A DNA stretch of 64,000 bases. Origin: Odiellus spinosus. Taxonomy: Eukaryota; Arthropoda; Arachnida; Opiliones; Phalangiidae. The translations under genes were made by a program, and so were the position numbers. This document shows positions 54,120 through 64,000 of this stretch, piece by piece. Numbering within the stretch: the first letter of the stretch is position 1; the number at the start of each line of letters is the position of its first letter. Under the pieces are notes generated by a model. It ran no database searches. It was not told the origin of the DNA and saw only the letters and a program-made list of their open reading frames with translations. The stretch is from contig OY987230.1 in the NCBI GenBank assembly GCA_963920705.1, forward strand, positions 2,232,001-2,296,000, in the 5' to 3' direction.

Positions 54120-56661
54120 ATTTTCCAAAACTCTTGTTTTTTAGATAGACCAAAATTTGGTCTTTCGAGTGGTCTTAATTTTGTCTAAATCGCTTAAAAT
54201 TCAAAAGTTTTGTGTCCATTTGAATCCAATAATCTTGGATTTTTAAGCGTTTTTGCTTAATTTTAACCAATTTTATATTTGTCACGTTTTGGCAATTTAG
54301 ACAAAACCAAAGTCATTCGAAAGAGCAATTAATGGACAGTCTAAATAATAAGAGTTTTCAAAAATCCGTTGAAAAACAAGAAAAATGTGGACAATTCAAG
54401 AAATCATAGAATATCAAAATAGTCAAATTTCAGATTTTCAAAATTCGCTTTTTGATATTAGATGTTTTTTGAATTGGCCATATTTTTCTTGTTTTTCAAC
54501 GGATTTTTGAAAACTCTTATTATTAAGACTGTCCATTAATTGCTCTTTCGAATGACTTTGTTTTTGTCTAAATTGCAAAATTGTGACAAATATAAAATTG
54601 GTTAAAATTAAGCAAAAACGCTTAAAAATCCAAGATTATTGGATTCAAATGGACACAAAACTTTTGATTTTTAAGCGATTTAGACAAAATTAAGACCACT
54701 CGAAAGAGCAAATATTGGTCTATCTGAAAATCAAGAGTTTTGGAAAATCCGTTGAAAAACATGGAAAATATGGACAATTCAAAAAACATCTAATATCAAA
54801 AAGCGAATTTTGAAAATCTGAAATTTGACTATTTTGATATTGTATGATTTCTTGAATTGGCCATATTTTTCTTGTTTTTCAACGGATTTTCCAAAACTAT
54901 TGTTTTTTAGATAGACCAAAATTTGGTCTTTCGAGTGGTCTTAATTTTGTCTAAATCGCTTAAAATTCAAAAGTTTTGTGTCCATTTGAATCCAATAATC
55001 TTGGATTTTTAAGCGTTTTTGCTTAATTTTAACCAATTTTATATTTGTCACAATTTTGCAATTTAGACAAAACCAAAGTCATTCGAAAGAGCAATTAATG
55101 GACAGTCTAAATAATAAGAGTTTTCAAAAATCCGTTGAAAAACATGGAAAATATGGACAATTCAAAAAACATCTAATATCAAAAAGCGAATTTTGAAAAT
55201 CTGAAATTTGACTATTTTGATATTCTATGATTTCTTGAATTGGCCATATTTTTCTTGTTTTTCAACGGATTTTTGAAAACTCTTATTATTTAGACTGTCC
55301 ATTAATTGCTCTTTCGAATGACTTTGGTTTTGTCTAAATTGCAAAATTGTGACAAATATAAAATTGGTTAAAATTAAGCCAAAACGCTTAAAAATCCAAG
55401 ATTATTGGATTCAAATGGACACAAAACTTTTGAATTTTAAGCGATTTAGACAAAATTAAGACCACTCGAAAGACCAAATTATGGTCTATCTAAAAAACAA
55501 TAGTTTTGGAAAATCCGTTGAAAAACAAGAAAAATATGGCCAATTCAAGAAATCATACAATATCAAAATAGTCAAATTTCAGATTTTCAAAATTCGCTTT
55601 TTGATATTAGATGTTTTTTGAATTGTCCATATTTTCCATGTTTTTCAACGGATTTTCCAAAACTATTGTTTTTTAGATAGACCAAAATTTGGTCTTTCGA
55701 GTGGTCTTAATTTTGTCTAAATCGCTTAAAATTCAAAAGTTTTGTGTCCATTTGAATCCAATAATCTTGGATTTTTAAGCGTTTTTGCTTAATTTTAACC
55801 AATTTTATATTTGTCACGTTTTGGCAATTAAGACAAAACCAAAGTCATTCGAAAGAGCAATTAATGGACAGTCTAAATAATAAGAGTTTTGGAAAATCCG
55901 TTGAAAAACAAGAAAAATATGGCCAATTCAAGAAATCATACAATATCAAAATAGTCAAATTTCAGATTTTCAAAATTCGCTTTTTGATATTAGATGTTTT
56001 TTGAATTGTCCATATTTTCCATGTTTTTCAACGGATTTTCCAAAACTCTTGTTTTTTAGATAGACCAAAATTTGGTCTTTCGAGTGGTCTTAATTTTGTC
56101 TAAATCGCTTAAAAATCAAAAGTTTTGTGTCCATTTGAATCCAATAATCTTGGATTTTTAAGCGTTTTTGCTTAATTTTAACCAATTTTATATTTGTCAC
56201 AATTTTGCAATTTAGACAAAACAAAGTCATTCGAAAGAGCAATTAATGGACAGTTTAAATAGTAAGAGTTTTCAAAAATCCGTTGAAAAACATGGAAAAT
56301 ATGGACAATTCAAAAAACATCTAATATCAAAAAGCGAATTTTGAAAATCTGAAATTTGACTATTTTGATATTGTATGATTTCTAGAATTGGCCATATTTT
56401 TCTTGTTTTTCAACGGATTTTCCAAAACTATTGTTTTTTAGATAGACCAATATTTGGTCTTTCGAGTGGTCTTAATTTTGTCTAAATCGCTTAAAATTCA
56501 AAAGTTTTGTGTCCATTTGAATCCAATAATCTTGGATTTTTAAGCGTTTTTGCTTAATTTTAACCAATTTTATATTTGTCACGTTTTGGCAATTTAGACA
56601 AAACCAAAGTCATTCGAAAGAGCAATTAATGGACAGTCTAAATAATAAGAGTTTTCAAAAA
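54120..56661. repeat. Mixed monomers between superblock and 9-monomer unit
   Basis: About 6.6 monomers with codes 4,3,2,1,4,4,2 (the first only its L). ATTAAGCCAAAACGC and AAATTATGGTC near 55373-55485 recur 1914 bp later near 57287, again a 5-monomer step with one 1-nt deletion (ACAAAACAAAGTC near 56218). A chimeric L end lies at 55861-55900. There is no gene. Confidence 0.75.
55861..55900. repeat. Chimeric L end: A arm with B-type junction
   Basis: The A arm (GACAGTCTAAATAATAAGAG) is normally followed by TTTTCAAAAATCCG, but here it is followed by TTTTGGAAAATCCG, the B-type end. A second blurred junction is GATTTTCGAAAACTC near 1284, intermediate between the A and B forms. Both are evidence of exchange or conversion within the roughly 15 bp beside the P/L boundary. 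Confidence 0.75.
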
Positions 56662-59600
56662 TCCGTTGAAAAACAAGAAAAATATGGCCAATTCAAGAAA
56701 TCATAGAATATCAAAATAGTCAAATTTCAGATTTTCAAAATTCGCTTTTTGATATTAGATGTTTTTTGAATTGTCCATATTTTCCATGTTTTTCAACGGA
56801 TTTTCCAAAACTCTTGTTTTTTAGATAGACCAAAATTTGGTCTTTCGAGTGGTCTTAATTTTGTCTAAATCGCTTAAAATTCAAAAGTTTTGTGTCCATT
56901 TGAATCCAATAATCTTGGATTTTTAAGCGTTTTTGCTTAATTTTAACCAATTTTATATTTGTCACAATTTTGCAATTTAGACAAAACCAAAGTCATTCGA
57001 AAGAGCAATTAATGGACAGTCTAAATAATAAGAGTTTTCAAAAATCCGTTGAAAAACATGGAAAATATGGACAATTCAAAAAACATCTAATATCAAAAAG
57101 CGAATTTTGAAAATCTGAAATTTGACTATTTTGATATTCTATGATTTCTTGAATTGGCCATATTTTTCTTGTTTTTCAACGGATTTTTGAAAACTCTTAT
57201 TATTTAGACTGTCCATTAATTGCTCTTTCGAATGACTTTGGTTTTGTCTAAATTGCAAAATTGTGACAAATATAAAATTGGTTAAAATTAAGCCAAAACG
57301 CTTAAAAATCCAAGATTATTGGATTCAAATGGACACAAAACTTTTGAATTTTAAGCGATTTAGACAAAATTAAGACCACTCGAAAGACCAAATTATGGTC
57401 TATCCAAAAAACAATAGTTTTGGAAAATCCGTTGAAAAACAAGAAAAATATGGCCAATTCAAGAAATCATACAATATCAAAATAGTCAAATTTCAGATTT
57501 TCAAAATTCGCTTTTTGATATTAGATGTTTTTTGAATTGTCCATATTTTCCATGTTTTTCAACGGATTTTCCAAAACTCTGGTTTTTTAGATAGACCAAT
57601 ATTTGCTCTTTCGAGTGGTCTTAATTTTGTCTAAATCGCTTAAAATTCAAAAGTTTTGTGTCCATTTGAATCCAATAATCTTGGATTTTTAAGCGTTTTT
57701 GCTTAATTTTAACCAATTTTATATTTGTCACAATTTTGCAATTTAGACAAAACCAAAGTCATTCGAAAGAGCAATTAATGGACAGTCTAAATAATAAGAG
57801 TTTTCAAAAATCCGTTGAAAAACAAGAAAAATGTGGACAATTCAAGAAATCATAGAATATCAAAATAGTCAAATTTCAGATTTTCAAAATTCGCTTTTTG
57901 ATATTAGATGTTTTTTGAATTGGCCATATTTTTCTTGTTTTTCAACGAATTTTTGAAAACTCTTATTATTAAGACTGTCCATTAATTGCTCTTTCGAATG
58001 ACTTTGTTTTTGTCTAAATTGCAAAATTGTGACAAATATAAAATTGGTTAAAATTAAGCAAAAACGCTTAAAAATCCAAGATTATTGGATTCAAATGGAC
58101 ACAAAACTTTTGATTTTTAAGCGATTTAGACAAAATTAAGACCACTCGAAAGAGCAAATATTGGTCTATCTGAAAATCAAGAGTTTTGGAAATCCCGTTG
58201 AAATACAAGAAAAATATGGCCAATTCAAGAAATCATAGAATATCAAAATAGTCAATTTTCAGATTTTCAAAATTCGCTTTTTGATATTAGATGTTTTTTG
58301 AATTGTCCATATTTTCCATGTTTTTCAACGGATTTTCCAAAACTCTTGTTTTTTAGATAGACCAAAATTTGGTCTTTCGAGTGGTCTTAATTTTGTCCTA
58401 ATCGCTTAAAAATCAAAAGTTTTGTGTCCATTTGAATCCAATAATCTTGGATTTTTAAGCGTTTTTGCTTAATTTTAACCAATTTTATATTTGTCACAAT
58501 TTTGCAATTTAGACAAAACCAAAGTCATTCGAAAGAGCAATTAATGGACAGTTTAAATAATAAGAGTTTTCAAAAATCCTTTGAAAAACATGGAAAATAT
58601 GGACAATTCAAAAAACATCTAATATCAAAAAGCGAATTTTGAAAATCTGAAATTTGACTATTTTGATATTGTATGATTTCTTGAATTGGCCATATTTTTC
58701 TTGTTTTTCAACGGATTTTCCAAAACTATTGTTTTTTAGATAGACCAAAATTTGGTCTTTCGAGTGGTCTTAATTTTGTCTAAATCGCTTAAAATTCAAA
58801 AGTTTTGTGTCCATTTGAATCCAATAATCTTGGATTTTTAAGCGTTTTTGCTTAATTTTTACCAATTTTATATTTGTCACGTTTTGGCAATTTAGACAAA
58901 ACCAAAGTCATTCGAAAGAGCAATTAATGGACAGTCTAAATAATAAGATTTTTCAAAAATCCGTTGAAAAACAAGAAAAATATGGCCAATTCAAGAAATC
59001 ATAGAATATCAAAATAGTCAAATTTCAGATTTTCAAAATTCGCTTTTTGATATTAGATGTTTTTTGAATTGTCCATATTTTCCATGTTTTTCAACGGATT
59101 TTCCAAAACTCTTGTTTTTTAGATAGACCAAAATTTGGTCTTTCGAGTGGTCTTAATTTTGTCTAAATCGCTTTAAAATCAAAAGTTTTGTGTCCATTTG
59201 AATCCAATAATCTTGGATTTTTAAGCGTTTTTGCTTAATTTTAACCAATTTTATATTTGTCACAATTTTGCAATTTAGACAAAACAAAGTCATTCGAAAG
59301 AGCAATTAATGGACAGTTTAAATAATAAGAGTTTTCAAAAATCCGTTGAAAAACATGGAAAATATGGACAATTCAAAAAACATCTAATATCAAAAAGCGA
59401 ATTTTGAAAATCTGAAATTTGACTATTTTGATATTCTATGATTTCTTGAATTGGCCATATTTTTCTTGTTTTTCAACGGATTTTCCAAAACTATTGTTTT
59501 TTAGATAGACCAAAATTTGGTCTTTCGAGTGGTCTTAATTTTGTCTAAATCGCTTAAAATTCAAAAGTTTTGTGTCCATTTGAATCCAATAATCTTGGAT

Positions 59601-60108
59601 TTTTAAGCGTTTTTGCTTAATTTTAACCAATTTTATATTTGTCACAATTTTGCAATTTAGACAAAACCAAAGTCATTCGAAAGAGCAATTAATGGACAGT
59701 CTAAATAATAAGAGTTTTCAAAAATCCGTTGAAAAACAAGAAAAATGTGGACAATTCAAGAAATCATAGAATATCAAAATAGTCAAATTTCAGATTTTCA
59801 AAATTCGCTTTTTGATATTAGATGTTTTTTGAATTGGCCACATTTTTCTTGTTTTTCAACGGATTTTTGAAAACTCTTATTATTAAGACTATCCATTAAT
59901 TGCTCTTTCGAATGACTTTGTTTTTGTCTAAATTGCAAAATTCTGACAAATATAAAATTGGTTAAAATTAAGCAAAAACGCTTAAAAATCCAAGATTATT
60001 GGATTCAAATGGACACAAAACTTTTGATTTTTAAGCGATTTAGACAAAATTAAGACCACTCGAAAGACCAAATTTTGGTCTATCTAAAAAACAATAGTTT
60101 TGGAAAAT
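56662..60108. repeat. 9-monomer higher-order unit (3446 bp), copy 1
   Basis: Codes 4,1,4,3,4,2,4,2,3, repeated exactly by the next nine monomers. Shared rare variants at an offset of 3446 bp are ATTAAGCCAAAACGC (57285 and 60731), TATCCAAAAAACAATAG (57401 and 60847), TTCAACGAATTTTTG (57941 and 61387), AAATCCCGTTGAAATAC, TTTTGTCCTAATCGC, AATCCTTTGAAAAAC, AATTTTTACCAATT, AATAAGATTTTTC and ACAAAACAAAGTC. Confidence 0.9.
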
Positions 60109-63100
60109 CCGTTGAAAAACAAGAAAAATATGGCCAATTCAAGAAATCATAGAATATCAAAATAGTCAAATTTCAGATTTTCAAAATTCGCTTTTTGATA
60201 TTAGATGTTTTTTGAATTGTCCATATTTTCCATGTTTTTCAACGGATTTTCCAAAACTCTTGTTTTTTAGATAGACCAAAATTTGGTCTTTCGAGTGGTC
60301 TTAATTTTGTCTAAATCGCTTAAAATTCAAAAGTTTTGTGTCCATTTGAATCCAATAATCTTGGATTTTTAAGCGTTTTTGCTTAATTTTAACCAATTTT
60401 ATATTTGTCACAATTTTGCAATTTAGACAAAACCAAAGTCATTCGAAAGAGCAATTAATGGACAGTCTAAATAATAAGAGTTTTCAAAAATCCGTTGAAA
60501 AACATGGAAAATATGGACAATTCAAAAAACATCTAATATCAAAAAGCGAATTTTGAAAATCTGAAATTTGACTATTTTGATATTCTATGATTTCTTGAAT
60601 TGGCCATATTTTTCTTGTTTTTCAACGGATTTTTGAAAACTCTTATTATTTAGACTGTCCATTAATTGCTCTTTCGAATGACTTTGGTTTTGTCTAAATT
60701 GCAAAATTGTGACAAATATAAAATTGGTTAAAATTAAGCCAAAACGCTTAAAAATCCAAGATTATTGGATTCAAATGGACACAAAACTTTTGAATTTTAA
60801 GCGATTTAGACAAAATTAAGACCACTCGAAAGACCAAATTATGGTCTATCCAAAAAACAATAGTTTTGGAAAATCCGTTGAAAAACAAGAAAAATATGGC
60901 CAATTCAAGAAATCATACAATATCAAAATAGTCAAATTTCAGATTTTCAAAATTCGCTTTTTGATATTAGATGTTTTTTGAATTGTCCATATTTTCCATG
61001 TTTTTCAACGGATTTTCCAAAACTCTTGTTTTTTAGATAGACCAATATTTGCTCTTTCGAGTGGTCTTAATTTTGTCTAAATCGCTTAAAATTCAAAAGT
61101 TTTGTGTCCATTTGAATCCAATAATCTTGGATTTTTAAGCGTTTTTGCTTAATTTTAACCAATTTTATATTTGTCACAATTTTGCAATTTAGACAAAACC
61201 AAAGTCATTCGAAAGAGCAATTAATGGACAGTCTAAATAATAAGAGTTTTCAAAAATCCGTTGAAAAACAAGAAAAATGTGGACAATTCAAGAAATCATA
61301 GAATATCAAAATAGTCAAATTTCAGATTTTCAAAATTCGCTTTTTGATATTAGATGTTTTTTGAATTGGCCATATTTTTCTTGTTTTTCAACGAATTTTT
61401 GAAAACTCTTATTATTAAGACTGTCCATTAATTGCTCTTTCGAATGACTTTGTTTTTGTCTAAATTGCAAAATTGTGACAAATATAAAATTGGTTAAAAT
61501 TAAGCAAAAACGCTTAAAAATCCAAGATTATTGGATTCAAATGGACACAAAACTTTTGATTTTTAAGCGATTTAGACAAAATTAAGACCACTCGAAAGAG
61601 CAAATATTGGTCTATCTGAAAATCAAGAGTTTTGGAAATCCCGTTGAAATACAAGAAAAATATGGCCAATTCAAGAAATCATAGAATATCAAAATAGTCA
61701 AATTTCAGATTTTCAAAATTCGCTTTTTGATATTAGATGTTTTTTGAATTGTCCATATTTTCCATGTTTTTCAACGGATTTTCCAAAACTCTTGTTTTTT
61801 AGATAGACCAAAATTTGGTCTTTCGAGTGGTCTTAATTTTGTCCTAATCGCTTAAAAATCAAAAGTTTTGTGTCCATTTGAATCCAATAATCTTGGATTT
61901 TTAAGCGTTTTTGCTTAATTTTAACCAATTTTATATTTGTCACAATTTTGCAATTTAGACAAAACCAAAGTCATTCGAAAGAGCAATTAATGGACAGTTT
62001 AAATAATAAGAGTTTTCAAAAATCCTTTGAAAAACATGGAAAATATGGACAATTCAAAAAACATCTAATATCAAAAAGCGAATTTTGAAAATCTGAAATT
62101 TGACTATTTTGATATTGTATGATTTCTTGAATTGGCCATATTTTTCTTGTTTTTCAACGGATTTTCCAAAACTATTGTTTTTTAGATAGACCAAAATTTG
62201 GTCTTTCGAGTGGTCTTAATTTTGTCTAAATCGCTTAAAATTCAAAAGTTTTGTGTCCATTTGAATCCAATAATCTTGGATTTTTAAGCGTTTTTGCTTA
62301 ATTTTTACCAATTTTATATTTGTCACGTTTTGGCAATTTAGACAAAACCAAAGTCATTCGAAAGAGCAATTAATGGACAGTCTAAATAATAAGATTTTTC
62401 AAAAATCCGTTGAAAAACAAGAAAAATATGGCCAATTCAAGAAATCATAGAATATCAAAATAGTCAAATTTCAGATTTTCAAAATTCGCTTTTTGATATT
62501 AGATGTTTTTTGAATTGTCCATATTTTCCATGTTTTTTCAACGGATTTTCCAAAACTCTTGTTTTTTAGATAGACCAAAATTTGGTCTTTCGAGTGGTCT
62601 TAATTTTGTCTAAATCGCTTTAAAATCAAAAGTTTTGTGTCCATTTGAATCCAATAATCTTGGATTTTTAAGCGTTTTTGCTTAATTTTAACCAATTTTA
62701 TATTTGTCACAATTTTGCAATTTAGACAAAACAAAGTCATTCGAAAGAGCAATTAATGGACAGTTTAAATAATAAGAGTTTTCAAAAATCCGTTGAAAAA
62801 CATGGAAAATATGGACAATTCAAAAAACATCTAATATCAAAAAGCGAATTTTGAAAATCTGAAATTTGACTATTTTGATATTCTATGATTTCTTGAATTG
62901 GCCATATTTTTCTTGTTTTTCAACGGATTTTCCAAAACTATTGTTTTTTAGATAGACCAAAATTTGGTCTTTCGAGTGGTCATAATTTTGTCTAAATCGC
63001 TTAAAATTCAAAAGTTTTGTGTCCATTTGAATCCAATAATCTTGGATTTTTAAGCGTTTTTGCTTAATTTTAACCAATTTTATATTTGTCACAATTTTGC

Positions 63101-63506
63101 AATTTAGACAAAACCAAAGTCATTCGAAAGAGCAATTAATGGACAGTCTAAATAATAAGAGTTTTCAAAAATCCGTTGAAAAACAAGAAAAATGTGGACA
63201 ATTCAAGAAATCATAGAATATCAAAATAGTCAAATTTCAGATTTTCAAAATTCGCTTTTTGATATTAGATGTTTTTTGAATTGGCCATATTTTTCTTGTT
63301 TTTCAACGGATTTTTGAAAACTCTTATTATTAAGACTATCCATTAATTGCTCTTTCGAATGACTTTGTTTTTGTCTAAATTGCAAAATTGTGACAAATAT
63401 AAAATTGGTTAAAATTAAGCAAAAACGCTTAAAAATCCAAGATTATTGGATTCAAATGGACACAAAACTTTTGATTTTTAAGCGATTTAGACAAAATTAA
63501 GACCAC
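60109..63506. repeat. 9-monomer higher-order unit, copy 2
   Basis: Same orientation codes and rare variants as copy 1. The offset becomes 3447 bp after an extra T in CCATGTTTTTTCAACGG near 62530. The rare ACTATCC variant also recurs (59889 and 63336). The match ends near 63506, where GAGCAAATATTGTTC replaces GACCAAATTTTGGTC, so the last L belongs to a different lineage. Confidence 0.88.
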
Positions 63507-64000
63507 TCGAAAGAGCAAATATTGTTCTATCTGAAAATCAAGAGTTTTGGAAAATCCGTTGAAAAACATGGAAAATATGGACAATTCAAAAAACATCTAA
63601 TATCAAAGAGCGAATTTTTAAAATCTGAAATTTGACTATTTAGATATTGTATGATTTCTAGAATTGGCCATATTTTTCTTGTTTTTCAACGGATTTTCCA
63701 AAACTATTGTTTTTTAGATAGACCAAAATTTGGTCTTTCGAGTGGTCTTAATTTTGTCTAAATCGCTTAAAATTCAAAAGTTTTGTGTCCATTTGAATCC
63801 AATAATCTTGGATTTTTAAGCGTTTTTGCTTAATTTTAACCAATTTTATATTTGTCACGTTTTGGCAATTTAGACAAAACCAAAGTCATTCGAAAGAGCA
63901 ATTAATGGACAGTCTAAATAATAAGAGTTTTCAAAAATCCGTTGAAAAACATGGAAAATATGGACAATTCAAAAAACATCTAATATCAAAGAGCGAATTT
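63507..64000. repeat. Array continues to the window edge
   Basis: The end of one L, one monomer of code 2 and a 60-bp partial P+. The rare TATCAAAGAGCG occurs twice here (about 63601 and 63982) and nowhere else that I noticed, which suggests that another local duplication begins near the window edge. There is no transition to non-satellite DNA. Confidence 0.8.

Larger units (their letters stand above)
1..64000. repeat. 383-bp satellite array, 167 monomers with independently inverted cassettes
   Basis: GTTGAAAAAC-type starts recur at 1, 384, 767, 1150, 1533, 1916, 2299, 2682 and so on to 63941. That is 167 whole monomers with a net drift of only 21 bp. Every monomer is cassette P (137 bp) followed by cassette L (246 bp). 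Both are imperfect inverted repeats and both occur in either orientation. Orientation map read by eye in tens from position 1 (1=P+L+, 2=P+L-, 3=P-L+, 4=P-L-): 2331123314 1442132323 2412324124 1241323123 3123441434 4143241323 1241432411 4323212313 2313231411 1413241143 1241432411 4323214323 1421321323 1411141324 1432144241 4342423414 3424232. P+ begins CCGTTGAAAAACATGG and P- begins CCGTTGAAAAACAAG, but chimeric arms exist, so P was scored by its centre (AGCGAATTTT for plus, ATAGTCAAATTT for minus). L+ opens with the A arm (TTTTGAAAACTC) and L- with the B arm (TTTTCCAAAACT). There is no break, transposon or unique spacer, and no flanking DNA at either end. Confidence 0.99.

Noticed and set aside
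62883-63092. Open frame of 69 codons on the minus strand
   Set aside because: This is the same L frame as at 10553 read from an L- cassette. It is opened by a single substitution (GGTCATAATTTTG near 62978). Two independent openings of a normally stopped frame are chance, not a gene.
1-64000. CRISPR array
   Set aside because: The repeats are regular but there are no unique spacers. The whole 383-bp period is repeated, and no cas-like gene is present.
1-64000. Whole array as an assembly artefact
   Set aside because: Monomers differ from each other at many positions and carry rare private variants in ordered, nested patterns that a simple collapse or loop would not produce. Individual near-identical duplicates (16.4-20.2, 29-32 and 56.7-63.5 kb) and the superblock boundary at 37.65 kb could still be assembly errors and need read support.
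1-64000. tRNA, rRNA or other structured RNA genes hidden in the repeats
   Set aside because: Both strands show only the P and L cassettes. I saw no tRNA-like cloverleaf with conserved A and B boxes and no rRNA-like segment.

Overview
The whole 64 kb window is one uninterrupted satellite DNA array. It starts and ends inside the array. I see no protein gene, RNA gene, mobile-element insertion or unique-sequence interval. The DNA is AT-rich (a hand count of one cassette gives about 27% G+C). The repeat period is 383 bp and the phase holds from end to end: counting the recurring GTTGAAAAAC start, there are 167 complete monomers between positions 1 and 63940 (mean 382.9 bp), then a 60-bp partial one. 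A gene-free, highly homogenised array with nested higher-order repeats points to eukaryotic heterochromatin, probably centromeric or pericentromeric. The style resembles AT-rich satellites of insects and other invertebrates, but nothing here identifies the species.

Each monomer has two cassettes. P (137 bp) is an imperfect foldback bounded by CCGTTGAAAAAC and its inverse. L (246 bp) is a second, more diverged foldback with arms here called A and B. The two dyad centres are about 192 bp apart, so the array is a chain of evenly spaced centres of inverted symmetry. Each cassette occurs in both orientations without changing the 383-bp phase. My reading of all 167 monomers gives P+ 84, P- 83, L+ 86, L- 81, and all four combinations are about equally common (P+L+ 45, P+L- 39, P-L+ 41, P-L- 42). 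This independent flipping is the most unusual property of the window.

Layout by region. 1-3.2 kb: a 5-monomer unit (1915 bp) about twice. 3.2-7.3 kb: monomers with no clear higher-order unit. 7.3-12.3 kb: a 5-monomer unit twice, then its last 3 monomers again. 12.3-16.4 kb: mixed monomers. 16.4-20.2 kb: a nearly identical 5-monomer pair. 20.2-22.3 kb: mixed monomers. 22.3-54.1 kb: two adjacent copies of a block of about 40 monomers (15.3 and 16.5 kb), differing by gain and loss of whole monomers and containing a 4-monomer unit (1532 bp) three times in the first copy and once in the second. 54.1-56.7 kb: mixed monomers. 56.7-63.5 kb: a 9-monomer unit (3446 bp) twice. The last 0.5 kb is again mixed.

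The sequence can be explained by three processes: inversion or conversion between foldback arms, which sets cassette orientation and makes chimeric arms; point divergence, which makes arm and junction haplotypes; and unequal exchange at whole-monomer steps, which builds the higher-order units. The few short open frames are satellite frames opened by single substitutions and are not genes.
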